Positions 1 through 8,094 of a stretch of DNA of 64,000 nucleotides are shown here, in pieces. Each line of letters begins with the position of its first letter. Position 1 is the first letter of the stretch. The position numbers were made by a program, and so were the translations under genes. The notes under the pieces are model-generated. The model worked only from the letters and a program-made list of their open reading frames with translations. It had not been told where the DNA came from and did no database searches. The stretch comes from Afipia clevelandensis ATCC 49720 (GTDB lineage: Bacteria > Pseudomonadota > Alphaproteobacteria > Rhizobiales > Xanthobacteraceae), in contig NZ_KB375281.1 in assembly GCF_000336555.1 (NCBI RefSeq), forward strand, positions 1,156,613 through 1,220,612. Direction: 5' to 3'.

Positions 1-514
1 TGAAGCGGTCTTTCAGTTCTTCCAGAGCTTCGCGGAACAGAATGCCGTTGGTGGCGCGGTTGCCATAGAACAGGAAGAAGCGGCTGTTCGGCTCGCGCGC
101 CAGAATTCCGCGCACAATCGACATGATCGGCGTGATTCCGGAGCCAGCCGCGAAGCCGACGTGAATGCGCGCTTGATCAGGTGCATGTGCGACACCGAAA
201 CGGCCGGTCGGCGTCATGACATCGAGTTCGTCGCCGGCCTTCAGTTCTTCCAGCGCCCAACTTGAGAACGCGCCGCCATCGACCTTCTTCACTGCGATGC
301 GCAGTTCGTGATCGTCGGGGCTGGAGCATATCGAATAGGAGCGCCGCACCTCTTCGCCGTCCATGGTGGTGCGCAGCGTCAGATACTGGCCCGGCGCAAA
401 AGCGTAGTCCTTCGTCAGTTCGCCGGGAATGGCGAATGTCATCGACACCGCATCGGCGGTCTCGCGCTTGAGGTCGGCGACCGCCAGACGATGAAATTTC
501 GGAACGTGCGACAT
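1..514 (-). CDS. paaE: Phenylacetyl-CoA 1,2-epoxidase reductase subunit PaaE (3' end outside window)
   Basis: This is the electron-transfer reductase of the phenylacetyl-CoA epoxidase complex, passing electrons from NAD(P)H through FAD and a 2Fe-2S cluster to the di-iron oxygenase PaaA. Only the first 171 residues are inside the window. They form the ferredoxin-reductase FAD/NAD part: the FAD-binding RxYS motif is at residues 58-61 and the nucleotide-binding motif GSGITP at 124-129. The C-terminal plant-type ferredoxin domain with its four cysteines must lie beyond position 1. The start codon (ATG at 514) gives the usual short N-terminus, and paaD stops 10 bases upstream, so the gene is the last visible member of the paaABCDE operon. 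Identification is firm from the motifs plus context. Confidence 0.95.
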   Translation of the reverse strand, partial: MSHVPKFHRLAVADLKRETADAVSMTFAIPGELTKDYAFAPGQYLTLRTTMDGEEVRRSYSICSSPDDHELRIAVKKVDGGAFSSWALEELKAGDELDVMTPTGRFGVAHAPDQARIHVGFAAGSGITPIMSIVRGILAREPNSRFFLFYGNRATNGILFREALEELKDRF

Positions 515-524
515 GGCTTTAGCC

Positions 525-1025
525 CTAATGGCATTTAAAGTAATCGAACGGCTCGCGGCAGGTCTTGCAGCGCCAGAGCGCCTTGCACGATGTCGAGCCG
601 AACTCGGACAACACTTCGGTATCCACCGAACCGCATTGCGGGCACGCGACCTGCTGTTCGCCGAACAGCGCACGGCGGCCGCCTCCGGCCTGCGGCGGGG
701 CGATGCCATACGCTTTCAGCTTCTGGCGGCCCTGCTCGCTCATCCAGTCCGTGGTCCAGGCCGGTGAAAGAACGGTGCGGATTTTCGGATTGCGGATGCC
801 CTCGCGCGCCAGTGCCAGTTCGATCTCCAGCGCGATCATATTCATGGCGGGGCAGCCGGAATAGGTCGGTGTGATCGCCACCTCGACTCCGTCATCCGTC
901 ACCGTCACATCACGCAGCACGCCGAGATCGGCGATGGTCAGAACCGGGATTTCCGGATCGACCACCTGCGCCGCCGCATTCCATGCGGTCTGGCGAAGAT
1001 CGTGGCTGGTGCTGGCGGTTACCAT
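525..1025 (-). CDS. paaD: Phenylacetate degradation protein PaaD (MIP18/DUF59 plus zinc ribbon)
   Basis: The 166-residue protein has an N-terminal MIP18/DUF59 domain (DPEIP at about residues 25-29, then a conserved Cys in the YSGCPA stretch). Its C-terminal zinc-ribbon-like part has CPQC and CKTC cysteine pairs and ends in a further Cys-His. PaaD is thought to help mature or insert the metal or Fe-S centres of the phenylacetyl-CoA epoxidase and is not itself a catalytic subunit. The ATG at 1025 is chosen because it overlaps the end of paaC by 7 bases, a typical coupled start, and gives the normal family length. The reading frame stays open further upstream, but only as a shadow of paaC. The paralogous MIP18 protein SufT lies at 37498-37878. 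Confidence 0.93.
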   Translation of the reverse strand: MVTASTSHDLRQTAWNAAAQVVDPEIPVLTIADLGVLRDVTVTDDGVEVAITPTYSGCPAMNMIALEIELALAREGIRNPKIRTVLSPAWTTDWMSEQGRQKLKAYGIAPPQAGGGRRALFGEQQVACPQCGSVDTEVLSEFGSTSCKALWRCKTCREPFDYFKCH

Positions 1026-1801
1026 GTCGCGTTCGGGAAGGTTCGCTGCATCGACTGCAGTTCGCTGAGGAGATGACCGAGATGTTCGGTATGATTCCCG
1101 ATGCGGCCGCCCTTCTGCATCCAGTCGCTCGCCGGACGCTTCAGCGTCGCCACGCCGAGGACATTGGAGACGGTGTCCATCCAGACGCCGCGCAATGTTT
1201 CCGGATCGACCGCGATCCCGGACGAGATCAATTCCGCATCGCTCTGGTCGGCATGGAACAATTCGCCGGTGAAAGCCCATAGGTCGTCGATGGCGGTCTG
1301 CGCGCGGCGATGGCTCTCCGCCGTACCGTCGCCGAGGCGGATCATCCATTCCGAGGTGTGGCGCAGGTGATAGGCGCTTTCCTTCTCCGACTTGGCGGCA
1401 ATCGCCGCCAGCGTCGCGTCCTTCGAGTTCATCATCACGCGCCAGTACGGATCGGCGAATGCCGAATAGAAAAACTGCCGCACGATGGTGCGGGCAAAAT
1501 CGCCGTTCGGCTGCTCGACCAGCAGCAGATTGCGATATTGGCGCACATCACGGAGATAAGCGAGCTTGTCTTCGTCGTGGCCCGCCCCTTCGACCTGGCC
1601 CGCGTAGGTGTAGAGTTCTCGCGCCTGCCCGATCAGGTCGAGGCCCATATTGGCCAGCGCCATGTCCTCTTCCAGCATCGGCGCATGGCCGCACCATTCC
1701 GACACACGATGGCCGAGGATCAGCGCATCGTCCGCGCGGCGCAGCGCGTAGAGCACCAGCGGGCTTTCGGTGACGGTGATGGAAGACGTTGCCATGTTCA
1801 T
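1019..1801 (-). CDS. paaC: Phenylacetyl-CoA epoxidase structural subunit PaaC
   Basis: This 260-residue ferritin-like helical protein forms the PaaA-PaaC core of the ring-1,2-phenylacetyl-CoA epoxidase. PaaC is the non-catalytic partner. It shares the four-helix fold with PaaA but does not show PaaA's full set of Glu/His iron ligands. The ANMGLDLIGQARELYTYAG stretch and the later EKESAYHLRHTSEW helix are characteristic of the family. There are two possible starts, ATG at 1801 and ATG at 1795, differing by two residues. Unlike the tight packing elsewhere in the operon, 123 bases separate it from paaB, filled by a palindromic repeat, so its ribosome-binding region lies at the edge of that repeat. 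Confidence 0.94.
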   Translation of the reverse strand: MNMATSSITVTESPLVLYALRRADDALILGHRVSEWCGHAPMLEEDMALANMGLDLIGQARELYTYAGQVEGAGHDEDKLAYLRDVRQYRNLLLVEQPNGDFARTIVRQFFYSAFADPYWRVMMNSKDATLAAIAAKSEKESAYHLRHTSEWMIRLGDGTAESHRRAQTAIDDLWAFTGELFHADQSDAELISSGIAVDPETLRGVWMDTVSNVLGVATLKRPASDWMQKGGRIGNHTEHLGHLLSELQSMQRTFPNATW

Positions 1802-1812
1802 TACCCGTTGAT

Positions 1813-1911
1813 GTCATTCCGGGATGCGCCTCTTGGCGCAGACCCGGAATCCATCTGTCAAAATGGTTATGGATTCCGGGTTCGCTCGTTTCACTCGCGC
1901 CCCGGAATGAC
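1813..1911. repeat. Palindromic intergenic repeat inside the paa operon
   Basis: About 99 bases form a long imperfect inverted repeat. GTCATTCCGGG at the left edge pairs with CCCGGAATGAC at the right edge, and ACCCGGAATCCAT pairs internally with ATGGATTCCGGGT. It resembles the mobile REP-like palindromes that I recall as abundant in Bradyrhizobium and relatives. It sits between paaB and paaC, so it would be transcribed as a strong stem-loop within the operon messenger. Confidence 0.8.
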
Positions 1912-1924
1912 GAGTAAGTGCAAA

Positions 1925-2215
1925 TCACATATGACCGACTTCGTCCGGCACGTCGTAAAACGTCGGATGCCGGTAGATCTTCGACATCGCCGGCTCGAAC
2001 ATCATGCCCTTTTCCGACGGGTCGGACGCGACGATCGCGTTCGACGGCACGACCCAGATCGACAGCCCCTCGCCGCGCCGCGTGTAAATATCGCGTGCCG
2101 CCTGAAGCGCCAGCGTCGCATCGGCGGCGTGCAGCGAGCCGACATGCTTGTGCGCAAGGCCGTTGCGGCTACGGATGAAAACCTCCCAAAGCTGGGTATT
2201 CTGCGTCGTCATCAT
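1925..2215 (-). CDS. paaB: Phenylacetyl-CoA epoxidase subunit PaaB
   Basis: The 96-residue small subunit bridges PaaA-PaaC heterodimers in the phenylacetyl-CoA epoxidase complex. The length matches the family (about 95), and the N-terminal LWEVFIRSRNGLAHKHVGSLHA signature is typical of PaaB. The start is ATG-ATG at 2215/2212 with a near-perfect AGGAGG Shine-Dalgarno six to seven bases ahead. The paaA stop codon lies only 7 bases upstream, so the two genes are almost certainly translated from one messenger. The subunit has no cofactor; its role is structural and in assembly. Confidence 0.95.
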   Translation of the reverse strand: MMTTQNTQLWEVFIRSRNGLAHKHVGSLHAADATLALQAARDIYTRRGEGLSIWVVPSNAIVASDPSEKGMMFEPAMSKIYRHPTFYDVPDEVGHM

Positions 2216-2222
2216 CGCCTCC

Positions 2223-3218
2223 TCAGGCCGCTGCCGCAGCGGTGCTGCGCGCGTGCTGTTTCGCGGCATAGGCTGCCGCCGCTTCACGGACCCACGCGCC
2301 TTCGTCGTGCGCCTTGCGCCGCGTGGCCATGCGATCGCGGTTGCACGGGCCATTGCCCGCGAGCACCTGCTTGAATTCGTCCCAATCGATTGGACCGTAT
2401 TCCCAGTGCTTTGTCTCCTCATTGAACTTGAGGTCGGCATCGGGAATGGTGAGTCCGAGGTAGTGGGCCTGCGGCACAGTGGCGTCGATGAACTTCTGGC
2501 GCAGGTCGTCGTTCGAGAAGCGCTTGATCTTCCATGCCGTCGATTGGTCGCTGTGCTGGCTCTGGCTGTCCGGCGGACCGAACATCATCAGGCACGGCCA
2601 CCACCAGCGGTTCAGCGCGTCCTGCGCCATTGCTTTCTGCTCATCGGTGCCGCGCGACAGTGTGAGCATGATTTCGTAGCCCTGACGCTGATGGAACGAC
2701 TCCTCCTTGCAGACGCGGATCATCGCGCGCGCATAGGGACCATAGGAGCAGCGGCACAGCGGGATTTGGTTCATGATCGCCGCACCGTCCACCAGCCAGC
2801 CGATGGCGCCGATGTCGGCCCAGGTGGGCGTCGGATAATTGAAGATCGACGAATACTTCGCCTTGCCCGAGAGCATCGCGTCGTAGAGTTCTTCACGCGA
2901 GGAGCCGAGGGTTTCGGCCGCAGCGTACAGATACAGGCCGTGGCCGCATTCGTCCTGCACCTTGGCGAGCAGCGCGGCTTTGCGGCGCAGGGTCGGCGCG
3001 CGGGTGATCCAGTTGCCTTCCGGCAGCATACCGACGATTTCGGAGTGAGCGTGCTGGGAAATCTGCCGTGTCAGCGTCTTGCGATAGGCCGCCGGCATCC
3101 AGTCATTGGCTTCAATGCGGTCGTCGGCATCAATCCGCGCCTGAAAGTGAGCGGCGCGTTGCGCATCCTCGACGTGGATGACTTCGGCTTCGGATATGTT
3201 GAGCGCTTGGGTGTACAT
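2223..3218 (-). CDS. paaA: Phenylacetyl-CoA epoxidase catalytic di-iron subunit PaaA
   Basis: This is the catalytic oxygenase subunit. A carboxylate-bridged di-iron centre epoxidises the aromatic ring of phenylacetyl-CoA, the committed step of aerobic phenylacetate catabolism. The 331-residue protein shows the two E-x-x-H type ligand helices, DECGH (about residue 93) and EESFH (about residue 173). The ATG at 3218 is preceded by a strong GGGAGGAAG ribosome-binding site. The C-terminus ends in an Ala-rich tail. It is the first gene of the operon, and a candidate promoter with a palindromic operator lies just upstream at 3247-3276, at the end of paaX. Downstream pathway genes (paaG, paaZ, paaK) are not in the window. 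Confidence 0.96.
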   Translation of the reverse strand: MYTQALNISEAEVIHVEDAQRAAHFQARIDADDRIEANDWMPAAYRKTLTRQISQHAHSEIVGMLPEGNWITRAPTLRRKAALLAKVQDECGHGLYLYAAAETLGSSREELYDAMLSGKAKYSSIFNYPTPTWADIGAIGWLVDGAAIMNQIPLCRCSYGPYARAMIRVCKEESFHQRQGYEIMLTLSRGTDEQKAMAQDALNRWWWPCLMMFGPPDSQSQHSDQSTAWKIKRFSNDDLRQKFIDATVPQAHYLGLTIPDADLKFNEETKHWEYGPIDWDEFKQVLAGNGPCNRDRMATRRKAHDEGAWVREAAAAYAAKQHARSTAAAAA

Positions 3219-3246
3219 CGCCGCTTCCTCCCGGGAGACGGCAATC

Positions 3247-3276
3247 AATATATAACAAGAATACTTCCAAGCAAGT
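3247..3276 (-). promoter_or_regulatory. Candidate paaA promoter with overlapping palindromic operator
   Basis: Reading leftward, TTGCTT (3274-3269) and TATATT (3252-3247) are separated by 16 bases and give a plausible sigma-70 promoter with a good -10 and a weak -35. An imperfect 14-base palindrome, ACTTCCAAGCAAGT at 3263-3276, overlaps the -35 and touches the paaX stop codon. PaaX is the obvious candidate ligand, but the site differs from the published E. coli PaaX site as I remember it. This is an inference from position and symmetry. Confidence 0.4.
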
Positions 3277-4181
3277 TATTTTTGTAACATATTGCGCTGC
3301 ACGTCGGAGAACCGCCGGCCGAGTTCCGGCCCCGGCGGACGCAGGGAACCCGACGCGCTTTCGCCATGTGCGTCCAGCCAGGATTCAGATGCCGGCAGAA
3401 GTGCTTGGTAGAGATTAGCGCAAAATTTCCGCGCCTCCAATGCGGGCCAGGCGGGCGGCAAAAGCGCCGATGGCAGCAGCGGATCGCGCAGGATGACCCG
3501 CCGGTAATGATGGATCAGAAGTATCCGCGCGAGGATGGCGTCCGCAGGCGTGATATCTTTGGCCGCGCTGGCCCACGCCTCCAGCGGCGCGAAGGTTTTC
3601 ATGAACTCGCGATAGGACTCGGCGGTCCGTTCCAGCGACCAGCTTGCCTCGACCAATCGCCGCCCCGTGGCATCGTCCGCCGAAACTTCCAGCCGGATCG
3701 CGCCTTTGGCGACGGATGGCGTCGGGACACTGGACGGTGCCACCCATACGCCGGGCATCGGGCTGCCAAAACCCGCCTCCGATAATGCCGCCCGCGAGGC
3801 GTCGCGATCCGCGCCGTTTCCGATCAGCAGAAGTTCAAACCGCCCTGCCCAGTCCGATGGATGCGGATTGTAGACATGCTCGACAGCGGCCTCGAAGCGC
3901 TCGCGGCCCTGTTTGGCGAGTTTGTAGAAACTCTTGCGGCCCGCTTTGTCGCGATCAAGCCAACCATCGGCGGCAAGGCGAGACACGGCGGTGCGGACCA
4001 CACCACCATCGGTCCCCAGCATGTCGAGGAACTGCAGCAGCGTTCCGAGCCAGACCGATCCGCCGCGCGGCAGGATCGCGTCGCCATAGAAGGTGATGAT
4101 GAGAGAGCCGGTACGCGAGGGCTCGCGCTTGAAACGGCTGACAATACGAGAGAGCGGATGGGGACTCATGGCCCGCAGCAT
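3276..4181 (-). CDS. paaX: Phenylacetic acid degradation repressor PaaX
   Basis: This is a GntR-like winged-helix repressor that in studied bacteria releases DNA when it binds phenylacetyl-CoA, the substrate of PaaABCDE. The 301-residue length matches the family. The N-terminal region (about residues 15-80) has the conserved SLIITFYGDAILPRGG stretch and a wing helix. The central and C-terminal PaaX domains include the DPLLPSALLPPAWP motif near residue 245. It lies immediately upstream of paaA in the same direction, separated by 57 bases that hold a candidate promoter and palindrome. Two starts are possible, ATG at 4181 and ATG at 4169; neither has a strong ribosome-binding site, so the first four residues are uncertain. 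Confidence 0.92.
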   Translation of the reverse strand: MLRAMSPHPLSRIVSRFKREPSRTGSLIITFYGDAILPRGGSVWLGTLLQFLDMLGTDGGVVRTAVSRLAADGWLDRDKAGRKSFYKLAKQGRERFEAAVEHVYNPHPSDWAGRFELLLIGNGADRDASRAALSEAGFGSPMPGVWVAPSSVPTPSVAKGAIRLEVSADDATGRRLVEASWSLERTAESYREFMKTFAPLEAWASAAKDITPADAILARILLIHHYRRVILRDPLLPSALLPPAWPALEARKFCANLYQALLPASESWLDAHGESASGSLRPPGPELGRRFSDVQRNMLQK

Positions 4182-4327
4182 AGTGCATTCAGACCCGGCG
4201 GCGAGCCCCGGATGCGAACGTCACCTAGCCCGGCTCAAAAGAACCTATCCAAAGCGCCTTATGGAGCGATTCGGACTTTACCCATCAACAACTTCAACCA
4301 GAACATGAAGCCGCAAACAGCATCCTG

Positions 4328-4347
4328 CGGCCCGCGCGGGCGGGCCG
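4328..4347. other. GC-rich stem-loop between paaX and the small membrane ORF
   Basis: CGGCCCGC (4328-4335) pairs perfectly with GCGGGCCG (4340-4347) around a 4-base loop. It could terminate leftward transcription from the small ORF at 4376-4525, but neither side has a clear T run. Nothing else is visible between paaX and that ORF. Confidence 0.35.
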
Positions 4348-4375
4348 ATTCTTCCGGGATCCAACCAACCGCCGG

Positions 4376-4525
4376 TCAGATGTTGAGCTGCCAGACCAGC
4401 AGAACGACGCCCAGCGCCGCCGAGCAGCTCAACGCCCAGCCAGCAACGTAGGCAGCCTCCTCAAGGCCGGGCGTGCCGATATGGTCGTCGGGACTTACGT
4501 GAATGTGTTGCAGGCGATCAGCCAT
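4376..4525 (-). CDS. Small single-pass membrane protein, function unknown
   Basis: This 49-residue ORF has a hydrophilic, His- and acid-containing N-terminus followed by one hydrophobic helix (about residues 25-47) reaching almost to the C-terminus. The frame is open upstream, but the ATG at 4525 is preceded by a GGAGG Shine-Dalgarno five bases away, which is the main evidence that it is translated. It is transcribed away from the autotransporter gene. I do not recognise the family. Many alphaproteobacteria encode short membrane proteins of this type. Confidence 0.5.
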   Translation of the reverse strand: MADRLQHIHVSPDDHIGTPGLEEAAYVAGWALSCSAALGVVLLVWQLNI

Positions 4526-4800
4526 CGCAGCCTCCAATGACGCCTCCCTGAGGCGATAACGGCGGGATGTGGCCGCAAGTTCCGGCCCTTTGGAAAAATC
4601 CGTCGGTCGCCGACGTCCCACCCCTGCAAGACAGACGAAATCGGCGGTAACTCTTCACTCCCAAAGGCTTTTCCACATCCATGGCGAGACCGAACTCAGG
4701 TGCGTTTCTGACCGCGCCTGCCTTAAACGCCTGCTCTATCCATGCTGGTTCACGATCCGGCGATTCCGAGCCGGGCCGTACCGGGCGAAGGGGTTCAGGA

Positions 4801-7761
4801 ATGGCGGGGCACACGGCCGAAAGACCGTGGCCACAGTGCGAGGCGGCTAAACGACACAAGCAGGAGCGCCGCGAAAGGACCGTCCTGCCGCGCACGCTGG
4901 CGGTTGCATTGTTGACCCTGAGCCTCACCGGCGGGGTTTCATCGCTCAGGGCAGCCGACATTTCGGTCACCAGCGGCACCACGGTCGTCAACTCCGCCGC
5001 CGATCTCGGCGGCAATGACGTCATCGTGGATAACAGCGGCAATCTCGGCGCGACTCTTCAAGTCAACAGCGCTGCGACCTTGAGCAACGGGATCACACTC
5101 AATAACGGCGGCACCCTCGACAATTCCGGCATCATCAGCCGTGGCGTCACCGGCGACGTCGGCAATGTCATCAACCAGACCGGCGGCGCGATCACGTCGA
5201 CCGGCGATAACGGCATCTATTTTTCGCTCGGCGGTATCGTCACCAACAAGGCAGGCGCAACGATTTCCGGCATCAACGGGATTTACAGCGACTGGCCCTC
5301 GTCACAGACAGGTACTGTAACGAATTCCGGGATCATCACCGGCACCACCGACAACGGAATTGATCTCGAAAACGGCGGCACGGTTACTAACCAGGCCGGC
5401 GGCAAAATATCGGGCGCAGCAAACGGCGTGCTCCTGTGGGGTGGCACCATCACGAACACGGGCATCGGGAGCCAGATCAGCGGCACCGCCAATGGCGGCG
5501 TCAACCTCGCCGACGTGAGTACACTGATCAACACCAACGGCGCTAGGATCACTGGCGTTGACGGCGTCGATGCCTTTTCCGGCAGCAGCGTGACCAACAG
5601 CAATGGCGCGACGATCTTCGGCACCCAATCGGGCGTCTACACCGCCGCCGGCGAGAGTACCGTCATCAATACTGGGAATGGCAGCAGCATCACCGGCGGC
5701 TGGGTTGGTGCTTATCTGAATGACGGCGGCACGCTGCGCAACGAAAACGGTGCCGTGACCGCTTCCACGGGCACCATTGGCGGCGGCGCAGCCGTCTATC
5801 TTTACAGTGGCGGCACGGTGATCAACGGAGCCGGATCGAACATCACCGGCAACAGTTCGGCTGGCATTTACGGCATCTACGGTTCAGGCAACTCCAGCAC
5901 CATCAGCAATGCCGGCACGATTACCGGCGACGTGCGCCTGAGCGACTATTTTTCCAACACGGTCACGCTTTTCACGGGCGGCAGGATCAACGGCGATCTC
6001 TACATCAATGGGGATTCCGGCTCGAAGCTCACGCTCGACGGCAGCGGCCGGCAAATCTATTCGGAGGCCGTCGCCGGTCTGACCATATTTGTTGGCGGTG
6101 TCCTGACCAAGCAGGGCAGCGGAACATGGGTTATCGACAAGGACGTGAACATCTTCACGCCCTCGATCTCGCCCGGAAGCACAATCATCAAAGCCGGCAC
6201 GCTTGAGGTGGACGCAACGCTGCCCGGGACCGTCACCGTCCAGGGCGGCGGCACGCTGGCCGGAACCGGCAAGGTGCGTGCGACCACGGTGCAGTCAGGT
6301 GGAACGGTTGCCCCGGGCCGCGATGGCATCGGCACGCTCAACGTCAACGGCAATTTCATTCAACAGGCCGGATCGGTTTACAGCGTGGAGGCGAATCCGG
6401 CCTCCGTCGCATCCGACCGGATTGCGGTCACGGGCGCCGTCACCCTGTCCGGTGGCGCAACACTCAGCATCGCAAAGACAAGCGCCGTCCCCTATCTGGT
6501 CGGCACCCGGTACACGGTTCTCACAGCCACCGGCAACATCACCGGCACTTACACGTTGACCGGCAATCCGTCGGCGTTTCTCGGTCTGACCGCCAGCTAC
6601 AACACCCACAACGTCTACCTTGATGTGGTGCAGTCGCGCACGCTTGCACAGGCAGGCGCGACGCGGACGCAATTCGCCATTGCGAATTCCCTCCAGGCTT
6701 TGCCCGCCAGCAATCCACTGTTCACAGCAATCGTGAATCTTCCAACCGATGCCGCAGCCCGCAGCGCGTTCGATCAGCTCTCCGGCGAACTGCATGGGTC
6801 AATAGCGGGAGCGATGCTCGAGGACAGCCGTTTCGTCCGCAATGCCGCACTGGGGCGGCTGGCGGACACGAACTGCGGTACCCCCGCAACTGTCCTCGGG
6901 CGCAACAAGGAAAACGAAAGCCCGACCGCAACAATGTCCTGCACGAGGGCCGGTGAGCGGATCACCATCTGGGGCAGCGCGTTCGGATCGTGGGGACGCA
7001 ACAGCAATGCGCCGCTCGATCGCACCGTCGGCGGCTTCTTTGCCGGCGCGGATATGCCCGTGCGCGACACGTGGCATCTCGGCGTGCTGACCGGCTACAG
7101 CCAGACACGCATCAATACAGCTTCAGGCACAGGGACGAGTGACAACACCAATCTCGGCGTCTATGGCGGCACCGAGTTCGGCAGGCTCGCCGTGCGGCTC
7201 GGCGGCGTGCACACATGGCACGACATCAGCACCAGCCGCGCTATCGCCTTTACCGGCTACTCCGACCGGTTGATCGCGGACTACGGCGCGGCGACCGCCC
7301 AGGTCTTCGGCGAACTCGGATACCGGATAGCTGTCGGCGGCGCGACCATCGAGCCGTTCGCCAACCTTGCTTATGTGAATGTCAGAAACGGCGGATTCGC
7401 GGAGGCCGGTGGCCCCGGCGCGCTCGTGGGACATGCCGGCGACAACAGCGTAACCTTCAGCACGCTCGGTGTTCACACCTCGGCGGATTTCACGCTCGGC
7501 GGCGTTCGCATGTTCGCCCGGGAGACGTTTGGCTGGCGGCATGCGTTCGGTGATGTGACACCGGTGTCCGCCGTGTCCATCGCCGGTGGAAGCGCGTTCG
7601 GCGTGAATGGAGTTCCGGTTCAGCAGGACGCCGCTGTGCTCGACGTCAGTCTGGGGATGAGACTGGCGGGACATGTCACGCTCGCCGCTTCCTATGTGGG
7701 GCAATTCGCCTCCCAAGCTGTCGATCAGGGCGCGAAAGCCCATCTGAATATCAAATTCTGA
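4801..7761 (+). CDS. Autotransporter (type Va secretion) adhesin-like outer membrane protein
   Basis: This is a self-exported surface protein of about 986 residues. The N-terminus has an extended signal peptide: a basic stretch around HKQERRERT, then a hydrophobic segment ending near a GGVSSLRA cleavage region. The passenger (about residues 55-640) is Gly/Asn/Thr/Ser-rich with short degenerate repeats carrying phrases such as VTNQAGG, TITGD and SGANGV, the pattern of a parallel beta-helix. A passenger-associated transport repeat (QGGGTLAGTGKV then SGGTVAPG) lies near residues 480-510. The last about 270 residues are an autotransporter beta-barrel ending in Phe, the usual BAM recognition residue. 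No protease or esterase motif is visible. The ATG at 4801 has an AAGGGG ribosome-binding site; an in-frame ATG at 4681 would add 40 uncharacteristic residues. Confidence 0.88.
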   Translation: MAGHTAERPWPQCEAAKRHKQERRERTVLPRTLAVALLTLSLTGGVSSLRAADISVTSGTTVVNSAADLGGNDVIVDNSGNLGATLQVNSAATLSNGITLNNGGTLDNSGIISRGVTGDVGNVINQTGGAITSTGDNGIYFSLGGIVTNKAGATISGINGIYSDWPSSQTGTVTNSGIITGTTDNGIDLENGGTVTNQAGGKISGAANGVLLWGGTITNTGIGSQISGTANGGVNLADVSTLINTNGARITGVDGVDAFSGSSVTNSNGATIFGTQSGVYTAAGESTVINTGNGSSITGGWVGAYLNDGGTLRNENGAVTASTGTIGGGAAVYLYSGGTVINGAGSNITGNSSAGIYGIYGSGNSSTISNAGTITGDVRLSDYFSNTVTLFTGGRINGDLYINGDSGSKLTLDGSGRQIYSEAVAGLTIFVGGVLTKQGSGTWVIDKDVNIFTPSISPGSTIIKAGTLEVDATLPGTVTVQGGGTLAGTGKVRATTVQSGGTVAPGRDGIGTLNVNGNFIQQAGSVYSVEANPASVASDRIAVTGAVTLSGGATLSIAKTSAVPYLVGTRYTVLTATGNITGTYTLTGNPSAFLGLTASYNTHNVYLDVVQSRTLAQAGATRTQFAIANSLQALPASNPLFTAIVNLPTDAAARSAFDQLSGELHGSIAGAMLEDSRFVRNAALGRLADTNCGTPATVLGRNKENESPTATMSCTRAGERITIWGSAFGSWGRNSNAPLDRTVGGFFAGADMPVRDTWHLGVLTGYSQTRINTASGTGTSDNTNLGVYGGTEFGRLAVRLGGVHTWHDISTSRAIAFTGYSDRLIADYGAATAQVFGELGYRIAVGGATIEPFANLAYVNVRNGGFAEAGGPGALVGHAGDNSVTFSTLGVHTSADFTLGGVRMFARETFGWRHAFGDVTPVSAVSIAGGSAFGVNGVPVQQDAAVLDVSLGMRLAGHVTLAASYVGQFASQAVDQGAKAHLNIKF

Positions 7762-7906
7762 GAAAGCTCCCGAACATCCGGCTGGCGGCTTGCCGCAGTG
7801 GCGAAACGTCATTATACGTTCCCCCGCGTCGGCCAAATCACCCCTGCGGGGCTGTGGGCCGGAGCCGCCAAAACCGATACTAAGCTATTGATTTTGCGCG
7901 ATTAAT

Positions 7907-7981
7907 GCTCCCTTCGTCTATCGGTTAGGACGCCACCCTTTCACGGTGGAGAGAGCGGTTCGATTCCGCTAGGGAGCGCCA
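7907..7981 (+). tRNA. tRNA-Glu (anticodon TTC)
   Basis: The sequence folds into a full cloverleaf. The acceptor arm is GCTCCCT (7907-7913) with AGGGAGC (7971-7977), the anticodon stem is CCACC/GGTGG around a 7-base loop with TTC at 7940-7942, and the T-loop is GGTTCGATTCC. The discriminator base G is followed by an encoded CCA (7979-7981). No integrase or duplicated 3' end is seen nearby, so there is no sign that an element has integrated here. Confidence 0.97.
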
Positions 7982-8094
7982 CCCATTCCCGCTGGCCCAT
8001 CTCCGCTCAACGTATTGAGCGATCCCGACATTCTCATGCACACTCCCTGGACCTGCCGCCCGCAGTGGGCAGCCAGGACGCCGGAGCGCCATGC

